Of a stretch of DNA of 64,000 nucleotides, positions 55,601 to 64,000 are shown one piece after another. Both the position numbers and the translations under genes were made by a program. Source of the DNA: Bradysia coprophila (taxonomy: Eukaryota > Arthropoda > Insecta > Diptera > Sciaridae); the NCBI RefSeq assembly GCF_014529535.1, contig NW_023503608.1:9288501-9352500 (forward strand). The letters are read 5' to 3'. The notes under the pieces were generated by a model. It was not told where the DNA came from. It searched no databases and saw only the letters and a list, made by a program, of their open reading frames with translations. Each line of letters opens with the position of its first letter. Within the stretch, counting starts at the first letter, position 1.

Positions 55601-58025
55601 CCGTTTTTACAATTGGGTATAACCCAATACCTGTTATACCCTCATTGGACTATATGGAATGAATGAGTAAAATGGAGAAGTGCGTCACTGATAGATTTGT
55701 GTAAGAAAATTAGAATAATATCAAAGAACCTATATTCTAGTGCTTCCAACAAACACTATCCTTACATTCATTGGTCAACATGTGTTCAAGAGTCTTTGTT
55801 AATGAAATGAAAAGTGACGTCACCGGGGTGACCGGAACTTATCGATATTCACTCAGCGAAAACAATCGCTTTATCAATTTCTCTTGGAAGATAATCCGTT
55901 TGTAAGCTCACGTGAAAAATCAAATCAAATTTCTGTCTTGTTTTCATTCCACATCGATAAGATAAGAATCTGGCAAAAATAGAGTGATGTATGGAATGGT
56001 CATTGAATAAACATTTGTAGAAAATGATCTCAGGTTTTACAAAATTGGCCTACTTTCCGACCGGTTTTATACACCTTGGGATTTGTCGATACAAATAGCA
56101 AAGTACAAACGAAGTCTTCAGCAAGCCTTTTCGATTTTTTTTTGTCCAACGTTTGTAAACATGAGAAACATTTTATGATAATTAAGGGAATAATTTTGTA
56201 AAGCAGGGAAATGAGCATTAAATGTAAGCTTCACTCACTCGCTTTCATTATCATCAAATTCCAATTGTCCCTGCAATGGTTCATAGTCTTTTCCAGCCGC
56301 CGCTGTACCATTTTCTGTCCAGTATGGTAAAATCACCTTTCCTCTGGCGCCAAAGTTACGTTGCACTTTGATGTCATACACACCTACGGATTCTACGATC
56401 TCGTTCTCTTTGGACGTGAACCCAAACGAACCGCCATGATCGTCGTCAATGATCATGACTGTCGCCACTTTGGGAGTCGATAATACGGCTGGTTCTGAAA
56501 CGTTGCTCAAACGCACGTAGAAATGCTTATCCTCTTCATACATTTCGTCATCAAGAACTGAAAGCGTAAAGCGTTGTTCGGTAACTCCAGGTGAAAAGAC
56601 TAGTGTTCCTTGAGTCTTAACATAATCAGCGCCCGCTTCTGCTGATCCGTCTTCTGTTTCATAAGTTACCGTGGTCGTGTCGGATAAATTGCCACGTCGA
56701 ACTACACGAATTTGAAAGCTTTCGCAATTTTCCATAATCGCATAATGTCCAGGTTCGAAAAATACGTAACAAGTGTCATCGACAATAAGTTTTTGTAATT
56801 CTGCCTTTACTTCGGTTAAGTCATTTTCAGCCTGATCGGCAATCCTTCGGAAAATATCACCGCTTCCGGTGAATTTTCGTGTCGCTTGGACTCGATAAAA
56901 TGCACGCGATTTCGGTCCGCTGCTCATCAGTCGTTCCTGTGTAACGATTTCCCAATGTTCGAGATTACTATGCGGAAATTCTTTCCTGACCGTCTGTAGC
57001 ATCGACAGGTACTCTTGGCGAGCGTCCTTGAAATTCTTATCAGTGTAATACAGTTCGGTGCTATTATCGGAAGTTTCTACTTTATCGTAACCGTTCATTG
57101 TAGGCTGTTCAGCAGTTTCCGATTTCACGAGGATACCTCTCTTGTTCATTCGATACTCTTTAGAAAGGTATTTGTATACGAGGAGTCGGCGTTCGGCAAT
57201 ATAAGCAGTTAATACACATACCGGAAAGAAGATAAATGTAAGAAATGCCTCCCACACCTCGACCTGCCCCGGCGAGAAGTACGAAAGAATCAAGTACATC
57301 CAAATGTATGCAAACAATGACCAAGTGGCTGTTACGAAAAATACCCTTAGATGCTTTATCTTTCGAGTTTCTCCATTTGGTATGACCGATACGCAAACAG
57401 CAATGATGATAAACAGATTGTATGCGGCCGATCCAACTATTGTACCCGGTCCTAGTTCACCAGCTTTGAAATTCTTTCCGATAATCTCAATGATTGACAA
57501 CAGAATTTCCGGTGAACTGGAACCCAATGCCATCAATGTTAAATTAGCAACCGTTTCATTCCACACACGAACGTTTACCACTTGCACTTCACCGTTCGGC
57601 TTACGAACTTTTACTTGCTTTTCGTTGGAAGTGATCACCTCAATCGATGCCATAAATCGATCAGATACGATGGCCACGCCGACGAAGAGATAACACAATG
57701 CTATAAAGTACACCAATCCTCTTCCGATGCGGTCGGAGAGAGTCAAACCGTATTGCGGATGCCATACGCTGAGTATTATGCCGTCCACACATTGGGTACC
57801 GTCCGATATATCAAATTCAGCGGAAGTGTTAAAATTTGTTTCGTTCGAATTAGAACTCATACCAGTGACGATATCGCTTTCTGTTAGTAACTGGAATGGC
57901 GTCGATGTTGCTGGCAGTGTTGACGAAGGTACGCTTTCATTATCTGCTGATGGTACTGATGGAAAAGATGATACAAGTACCAGAAGGGTGGAAAAAACCA
58001 CGATGCACATGGAACGTGTTGACAT
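52691..58025 (-). CDS. Calx: Na+/Ca2+ exchanger Calx (917 aa, eight exons)
   Basis: Plasma-membrane antiporter that expels Ca2+ in exchange for Na+. Exons 58025-56239, 54662-54574, 53885-53749, 53691-53592, 53531-53427, 53342-53184, 53128-52957 and 52895-52691 join in frame (phases 2,1,0,1,1,1,2) into 917 residues. Seen: cleavable signal peptide (1-27), acidic extracellular N terminus, first transmembrane cluster with the alpha-1 repeat (NLTLMALGSSSPEI, 161-174, and GSAAYN at 198-203), a basic segment after the cluster (RRLLVYKYLSKEYRMNKRG, ~279-297) in the position of the XIP autoinhibitory region, a Calx-beta domain CBD1 with acidic Ca2+-site motifs (TEDGSAEAGADY, DDEMYEEDKHF, IIDDDHGG), CBD2 crossing the first intron (ENGTAAAGKDYEPL), and the C-terminal cluster with the alpha-2 repeat (AAGTSLPDTFAS over an exon junction, NVTGSNAVNVFLG). 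Length agrees with Drosophila Calx. The second intron holds unrecognised ORF-like sequence, the first a family-B MITE. No damage is seen. Confidence 0.97.
53886..54573. other. Calx intron 2 with ORF-like sequence and MITE remnant
   Basis: On the plus strand 54066-54305 reads SLPSEKSVADKKDKVFLFYR and on, ending QFWQPNH; it is more polar and codon-like than other chance frames here but I do not recognise it. 54305-54440 is a reversed family-A remnant (TTTATCGTCATTATCGACAA). Confidence 0.35.
54742..54929. mobile_element. family-B MITE, copy 3 (~188 bp), in Calx intron 1
   Basis: Ends TAGCACTGCTCCCAGCACGA and AGAAGCAGTGCTATG; CTAAGAA at 54735-54741 and 54932-54938. The left end has lost its first CA. 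The central part matches copy 2 (TTTGACGTT, CAATCTTAAGC). Confidence 0.8.
54939..56238. other. rest of Calx intron 1, nothing recognised
   Basis: AT-rich; the 62-codon frame at 56218-56030 is read as chance. Confidence 0.4.
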
Positions 58026-58935
58026 TTTGGAAGAAATTTATAATATTTCACGTAGCTCTTTTTTGCGGCTTGTCTGTGTGACTGTAATAATAAAGAAATG
58101 TATTTTATTAAAATCTAAGAATTTTATCCTAAGCAATTATGTAAATTAGAAACAAACGAATCGATACGATCGTGCATTTAGTTGAAATATTGTTTCACTG
58201 TTGCTTTACCTACATTAACACGAATTGAAAATTTCTTAACTGATCCAGTGTTAACCAGTAATGATCGGTGAAATCGGTTACTTAAAGTTCCGTAAAAATC
58301 CACTAAATGTCAATGGGGAACCAAACGACTCACCGTTCATACCGAGAGAATTGTGTTTATCATCGATATGATAGGATAGGTAACAGGTTAAACAAGTTGT
58401 GAAATTTTTTAAAACTAAAATCAATTGGGACTGCACTAAGCTGATAAGAATAAGTACCGGCACGTAGTAGTTGCTGATAAATAGCAGACGTGTGAAAGAA
58501 TAGTACTTACTCATTAAGCTAATAATTACCAGATTTTGAAAAGTTGGGTTCTTGAGTTGTTTCGTGAATGTTTTAAAAGCTATAGTAAATATTAACTCAC
58601 TAAAATTATATTTTGAAATTTCCGTTACAACAACTATTTATTCACATTACTAGTTTAAAGTTATTGCTGTTGAGCAGTGGAGTTGAAAAATAGATACTGC
58701 ACTTTATGTAGCAAAGGGAATACTTTTCTATCCAAAATAAGATTCAATTTACTTTGCAAAGGCACATCTTTAATAGTTCCGAATGATCGATATATTGTTC
58801 AATATTGAGAGCCCGGAGAAACAAATTGATTTTACATAAACAAATTCTTTGATTAAGGTAAAAAGAAATGCGAACAACAACGTATTTCGATTCAATCATT
58901 TGTCTAACGTAAAAACGAAGCTCAATATGTTTTCC
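58026..58935 (-). other. Calx 5' flank
   Basis: Presumed 5' UTR and proximal promoter; no clear TATA box. No other feature recognised. Confidence 0.4.
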
Positions 58936-59270
58936 CACTCACAATAAAATGCCGATATCTCACTTCGATGAAGCTACCGTCAATACTGTGATACTGGTCG
59001 CATAATTTTTGGATTAATAATAAACTTATCTTCAGTTTCATAAAAAAAAAACATTGCAATGTCCATAATCTTTATGACGAAATGCTCAAGTTTTTGATTA
59101 AAGTGTGGGTTTCGTATAATATAGTTCGGACCTTATTCGTCGTTGTAAAAGACGTCAGCAACTAGCGTCATTATCTAAATGCTTTAAGTAGACTTTCAAC
59201 ACACAGAGAAAAAATTAGATGGTGCAGGTAGATATTACCTGTGAAAAATTATTTACACTCTTTTGATGAG
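58936..59270. repeat. diverged ~300-bp duplication, copy 1
   Basis: Shares with 61506-61800 in the same order and orientation: ACTCACA(A/T)TAAAATGCCGATA, ACTGGTCGCATAATTT, TTGTCCATAATCTT(T/C)ATGACGAAATG and ATAGTTCGGACCTTATTCGT. Lies ~0.9 kb upstream of the Calx start codon. Confidence 0.82.
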
Positions 59271-59598
59271 TCAAAACACTTGATGTGGAGGTAGATCCAG
59301 ACATCTGGTTATCAACTTGTGTTGGGAAAAATGTCAAAAAGGTAAATTTCGCTGTTATATGAAGTTCTCAGTGAAAGAAGAATATTTACGTGTAACAGTT
59401 CTTTAAAAAATAGGTTTTTTTTGTTAAGTTTTCCATTTAGATCAGTCATCGTTCGTCGGACATGTAAAAAGCGAAGAGGGATGGATTCTTTTGAATTTCG
59501 ACTGACCGAAATTGACGTTTTTTTCGGTACTTTTCTGTAAATGCCTAGTTAGTGTTAGGCCCTGGTGTCTAGGCCCCAAAACCAGTCTGAGATATTTT
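59271..59598. other. intergenic, nothing recognised
   Basis: AT-rich spacer between the duplication and the foldback. Confidence 0.4.
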
Positions 59599-60211
59599 TG
59601 ATCTTCCATACCTGGCTGGTGGTAAGCGGCCAATAATCGAAAAATGTAGTTTCGTAGTCCGAATTTCATTTGCGTAAGGTGGCGAGCACACGGGCGTACA
59701 TGGGTTCGTTGGAAAGCTAAGGTCGAGCACTACCGGGGCAAGTATTAACTTCAAAAAATTTGTTGATAAACGGCCGAAAATATGATCTCCGGAAAATTTC
59801 TCAAAATCAATGGAACCTCGGTGAACTTTGACGAGGGCTGTGATCTCCCTAATGCAATTATTTGATTAAATTATTATTTATTATGAATGTAGAGGACTTC
59901 AGCTTTACAGCCATGCCCATATTAAGTAGTTTTTTTTTGAAGTTCCAACGAACCCATACACGCCCGTGTTCTCGCCGGTGTCGGGGAATCTCGCACACGC
60001 GATCATAGTATGCGTCCTTTTACGACATGTAACGAAAAGTCATGACTGTGCGAGATTCACCAGTTAAAGGTGAATCTCGCACACCATGAATTTCTGTGGT
60101 GTGCGAGATTACCCTACCCCGTTCTCGCCACCTTACGAGAATTAAATCCGAACAACGAAACCCTATTTTTCGTCTTTTGTCCAGTTACCACCATCCAGGT
60201 ATGGAAGATCA
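59599..60211. mobile_element. 613-bp compound foldback
   Basis: TGATCTTCCATACCTGG (59599) pairs with CCAGGTATGGAAGATCA (60195-60211), continued by GTAAGGTGGCGAG / CTCGCCACCTTAC. A second arm pair, GGCGTACATGGGTTCGTTGG with CCAACGAACCCATACACGCC, closes nearer the middle, followed by nested palindromes GTGCGAGATTCACC / GGTGAATCTCGCAC at 60046-60078. So at least one palindromic element has inserted into the arm of another. Confidence 0.78.
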
Positions 60212-61505
60212 AATTAAATTTATGTTGAGAAAATGGCCCAGACCCTTACATCAGATGAAATGCAAAAAAAATCTTTTGACGAGTTACAATCTTTACAAGG
60301 ACGATAGCTGCTAACGGAAAGATGGGCATTAATCATCCTGAGAGTTGCAAAAAACCGGTTTTTGTATTTTCACCAACTAAACATATTTTTCCGTCTGTAT
60401 TACCGCACCGATGCCCACCACGAGAAACCCTGCTATGCAGTGCTACGGCACTGATCTTTACAGTATAAGAACAATATATCGAGACGATTTACGAGTTATG
60501 GCGCCTCACGAAATTCGGAATGTATTTCTATTAGAAAAACTTCTCTTACTTCTATTGATCTAACAAGTTTGAAGAGATTGATATCTAACAAAATTTAAAA
60601 GATGCAAAATCTACTACTTCATTTTTGACATGCAATTTGGCTATATGAGAGTACATTAGCTGGAGTTTGTCATTTAATATTTTGGTTATCGATAACAGAT
60701 AAATAGCTCAGGTGGAATTTCTTTCTCTTATTGATTCTATTTTCCTGCAATTTGTTCAGTCTAGTCATTTGAAAAAGACCTGGTGGGTAACATTGAGGTA
60801 TAATTGTTTAAAAATTTCTTAGTGCTGCCAACCAGGCCCCGATTACCTTAGATCTGTAGGCAGACATCAAGAATTTCCTCACTTCACTTTATTTATATCA
60901 ATGAGATGAGATCCTAAGGTATGGTGTGAAGAACAAAAACTAACACATTCAATCTTCAGCGCCACTTCGACTTTAAAAAGTGTCCCTAGAACTGGATGTA
61001 GTAATGAGCTTTAAAATTTTCACTCTAGTGTTGCTAAGCAAAAGACTTTTCCTCGACTTTTCTGGCAAATGATTTGAGAGAGCTACGAAATTTTATTTAA
61101 CGGTTATCGACTGTTTGAGTACTTAGAAAATATACTTGCTATTCTAACGATAATTAATACGATCTTAATGATTGATTCTTGATCAAATCTAGTCTTAATA
61201 AAAAGTTATGAGTAAGAATATTATTTAGGTTTCAGTATCGGGATTTTTCCTTGACTAAAGTCGATGTAAAAATCACTATATCTCTATATCTTCTCACTTT
61301 CACATTCACACCAGGCTCTATGAACAAATTAACTTAACAATTGATCTAAATGTAACAATCTTTTTCTAACAAATATTAATAAATCAAACCTTTTGATTAT
61401 TTTGCCTGGTAAAAAAATCAAATATCACTCTTACTGTCACTCATCAATCTATGTAACATTCAATCGATCAACGATACCACAAAATTCAATGTTTTTTTTT
61501 GTTAA
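60212..61505. other. intergenic; family-A scrap
   Basis: At 60605-60710 AATCTACTACTTCATTTTTG and GGTTATCGATAACAGATAAA mark a worn, reversed family-A MITE. Nothing else recognised. Confidence 0.4.
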
Positions 61506-61800
61506 ACTCACATTAAAATGCCGATAACTTAGTTCGTTGAAGCTACCTTCAAGACTGGTCGCATAATTTCTTGATTAATTAATCTTCGAATTTCATTTAA
61601 GGAAAAAAATCGGTTTGCTGCATTGTCCATAATCTTCATGACGAAATGATTAATTTTGTGATTACTGTGTGGGTTGTACATACAATAGTTCGGACCTTAT
61701 TCGTCGTTGTAAACATGTCCAACACGCGTCATTAGCTAAGTGTTTTGAGTACTCTCGAAGCACTGTGAAAAATTCCGAGAGGTAGAATTTACCTGATGAA
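61506..61800. repeat. diverged ~300-bp duplication, copy 2
   Basis: Partner of 58936-59270, 2.57 kb further upstream of Calx, same orientation, with substitutions and small indels throughout but conserved blocks of 15-20 bp. Confidence 0.82.
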
Positions 61801-62997
61801 AGTAATAGGCTACCTGCACGAGTTGTCAAAATTATTTTATTCGGATTATTCAGGTCCTAAAACCGAAGAATACAAATTTTGTTCGCTCAATTACGTTAAT
61901 TAGTATTTTAAATCAGCAGTTCAAATTTTTTGTAATTGTCGACGTCATAATTTTCATTTACACTAGTAGCTGTTTACATCAAAATATGTATTTGTTAATA
62001 TTTTCGTTTTTTTATGTTGGTACGTAAATAATCGAACAACTAGTGACGTTAAAGGTGTTTTACCATAGTATGAGTGTATGTATTACATATAAACGATCGC
62101 ACTAGTCTGACGTCAGACTTTCCTCTTAAAATAATTTTCTTAATTAATTTAAAAAAACCAAAGTGATCCTTTACTTTTACTTTTGTCTCATATCGAAAAT
62201 ACGACTTTTAAACTATATGTACTTGGGCAAAAAGCTCGGTTGGCCTTACCCAAACACGCATCCTCATGTTGCAATGCTCTCTATGCTCACAAATACACCT
62301 CGAATTTTTAATAATGGTTTTTCGAGGCCTATTATTTAGAAGACACACCGAAAGCAACTTTTTTCAAGAGAATTATGCGAAATCTCTAACTTTATTTTTT
62401 AAATTATGCAGTTATATGCATAAGAGAACATTAAGTGTCCATTCCACTCAACAAAAAGTACTCCGTGGGAGAGCGAGCTGTCAAATAAACAAAGTAAAAA
62501 TTTAAAAAAATCAATTATGTCTCTCACACGGAGTACTTTTTTCGTAAGAGGAAACTAAGCATTAGTCAGAACTTGCCGTTTTTTATCGTTGCTATCTATA
62601 ACAAAATGTGTCGGTTTTCGAAATTCCGTGAGTGTAACTGTAAATCAAATTAAAATGATCGACTCTGAGGATTTTGAGTATTTCATGATTTGAAAACAAG
62701 TAATTCAACTGTTTTTATCACAATTGCAGGGTCAACTATTATGTAAAAAGCTCAATGGATCGAATAATCGGTATAAAAATGCGCAATAGCAAGCTTGATC
62801 ACACTAAATAAACACTGTGAATGCAATAATAACAGTTCAAATGATCGTATGTATTATACTGATTATCGAATCACGATACACTCAAAATTCTCAGAAACCA
62901 TCATTTCCTAATCAGAAGAAAAACTTGTTGTGAAAATTTAGCGCTTTACTAATATCGTGATAATGAAGAATTAGCTTCAATGTAAAATATTCAACTA
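61801..62997. other. intergenic with one hairpin
   Basis: 62452-62534: AAAAAGTACTCCGTGGGAGAG pairs with CTCTCACACGGAGTACTTTT (arms ~21 bp). 62250-62315 is a diverged copy of the 14373-14430 repeat. No gene recognised. Confidence 0.5.
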
Positions 62998-63003
62998 TTT
63001 ATT
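62998..63003 (-). terminator. polyadenylation signal of the Mipp-like gene
   Basis: AATAAA on the minus strand, about 165 bp beyond the stop codon, just past the 3' UTR hairpin. Confidence 0.5.
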
Positions 63004-63009
63004 CTAGTA

Positions 63010-63160
63010 CAGTTTTTAACATTAAAAAGTATCGACATATTATACATTTCTTATTTCTCCAACTTCTCTCATTTCTCCATAACGAGTATATGGAGAAATG
63101 AGAGAAGTAAGCAAAATAAGAAATGTATAATATGTCGATACTTTTGAATGTTAAAAACTG
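63010..63160. repeat. near-perfect 151-bp hairpin in the 3' UTR of the Mipp-like gene
   Basis: Arms of ~72 bp: CAGTTTTTAACATT(A/C)AAAAG, TATCGACATATTATACATTT and CTTCTCTCATTTCTCCATA pair with their complements with about five mismatches and a loop of only a few bases. It starts 9 bp beyond the stop codon of the gene. Confidence 0.92.
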
Positions 63161-63168
63161 TAGGTATT

Positions 63169-63961
63169 CTAAAGATCACGACTGCAGAACATTTGTGAGC
63201 AGTTTGCCGAAAGGAATCTTCGGTAGCGGTCGATAAAAATAGACTGTTTGCACAGACCGTTAGTCCCACATCCAGGAATATTTAGTGGTTTCTCGTTATA
63301 CAAGACCAACAGATCATCGTCCCCGTTTTCACAGCTAAAAATCACAAATTATTCTATTGTTAATGGCCACGCCACCTCATACAAAAACAAGATTAACTTA
63401 CTCAAACCGAACGATAGACAAGTTAGAGGCCATCGGAGCAATATAGCTGGATCTCCACTGGCGGAATGTTTGCTGTGCGAAATTGTGACGAGTTAAGGAA
63501 GAGTCTCCATCAAACAGACCAAGGGTGACTAAAAACAATTGTAAAGGTCTGGAATGAGAGTTGTAAAATCGGGCGACACGATCGAGCGGATCGGATGATT
63601 GCAAAAATTGTAACATTTCTTGCGTAATGTGACAATTCATATTAGCGAATAGCGGCACATCACCACCATATCCCATTCCGTAGTAGTATTCAAGATCTTC
63701 CAAGTAATCCATAACTGCATGGTTTGCTATTGAAAATGCGGCACACCATGGTGATGGAGTTACTGGATCCCATCCTTGTTCGAATTTGCAGAAGTCCCAC
63801 ACAGTTCGTACATTACGACTGCTCAGCTGATTAGCACCGAAGAATCCCAACTTTCGGTTTACTTGTTCCAACATTTCGGCATATTCGGGACCAGTCTCAA
63901 ATGCATCCATTTCAATCAAATTATTTCTAATAGCATCGTACAATGGGCAATCATCATTGGG
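63169..63961 (-). CDS. multiple inositol polyphosphate phosphatase-like protein, 3' part
   Basis: Two exons, 63961-63402 (phase 0 acceptor at 63962-63963) and 63334-63169, continue a gene whose 5' exons, including the catalytic RHG motif, lie right of the window. The visible ~241 residues match the C-terminal half of MINPP/Mipp histidine phosphatases, secreted or ER-resident enzymes that dephosphorylate inositol polyphosphates: VWDFCKFEQGWD, SPWCAAFSIANHAVMDYLED, LEYYYGMGYG, then LFLVTLGLFDGDSSLTRHNF, WRSSYIAPMASNL, LLVLYNEKPLNIPGC and a Cys-containing end (NCSQMFCSRDL). At the place where the family carries the proton-donor motif His-Ala-Glu the sequence reads His-Ser-Arg (FYNSHSRPLQ), so catalysis may be impaired or altered. 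A hairpin fills most of the 3' UTR. Confidence 0.88.
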
Positions 63962-64000
63962 CTAAAATTCGTTCAATTAAGTTTTTCCAAATTTACAACA

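Noticed and set aside
57304-58149. Plus-strand frames opposite Calx exon 1
   Set aside because: Shadows of a well-supported exon on the other strand.

Overview
This is an AT-rich nuclear window from an insect. Four multi-exon genes with insect orthologues or insect-type domains, GT-AG introns as short as 59-61 bp beside one of 11.8 kb, AATAAA signals, and a dense load of eukaryotic DNA transposons and LINEs rule out a prokaryote. The unplugged/Gbx, Calx and Mipp-type genes, the P-type transposon and the DM4/12 gene fit a fly; a lower (nematoceran) dipteran is my inference, not something the sequence proves. All gene models below were assembled by eye from reading frames and splice sites.

Genes, left to right: (1) the 3' part of a WRN-type RecQ helicase (45-2645, +, entering from the left edge); (2) a 59-residue secreted Gly/Tyr-rich peptide gene (3692-3944, -) with a TATA box; (3) the homeobox gene unplugged/Gbx (22606-35702, +), whose 11.8-kb first intron is packed with mobile DNA; (4) a five-exon secreted DM4/12-domain gene (39114-40271, -), mostly without long open frames and so easily missed; (5) the Na+/Ca2+ exchanger Calx (52691-58025, -), complete in eight exons; (6) the 3' end of a multiple-inositol-polyphosphate-phosphatase-like gene (63169-63961, -) that runs off the right edge. 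Broken genes: an intronless, frameshifted copy of clueless/CLUH (about 45690-47370, -), a two-frame coding fragment beside it, and a possible Fanzor/TnpB-like C-terminal fragment near 38.5 kb.

Mobile DNA dominates the rest. The best-defined element is a 4,039-bp THAP-domain P-type transposon (9295-13333) with 126-bp terminal inverted repeats, an 8-bp target duplication and an apparently uninterrupted 960-residue transposase. It sits inside an older MITE which itself carries a second MITE. Other elements with target duplications: a Harbinger-like MITE inside a 134-bp tandem repeat (6298-6464), a 1.7-kb hAT relic (25856-27523), a 3.9-kb long-TIR element with 9-bp duplications (47921-51779, Mutator-like) containing a TA-flanked element, three copies of a 190-212 bp MITE with 7-bp duplications, and a TA-flanked 143-bp MITE. 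Two 5'-truncated LINEs (18.6-20.2 kb and 24.0-25.2 kb) and several LINE tails are present.

Structural DNA: a 332-bp mirror-symmetric array of ~20-bp palindromic units (31309-31640), a foldback element with a ~52-bp / 157-bp higher-order tandem array (33021-33803), many 80-600 bp foldbacks, a near-perfect 151-bp hairpin inside the 3' UTR of the Mipp-like gene, and a diverged ~300-bp duplication in the 5' flank of Calx. The genes show no operon-like or pathway relation to one another; they are ordinary neighbours in a transposon-rich stretch of chromosome.
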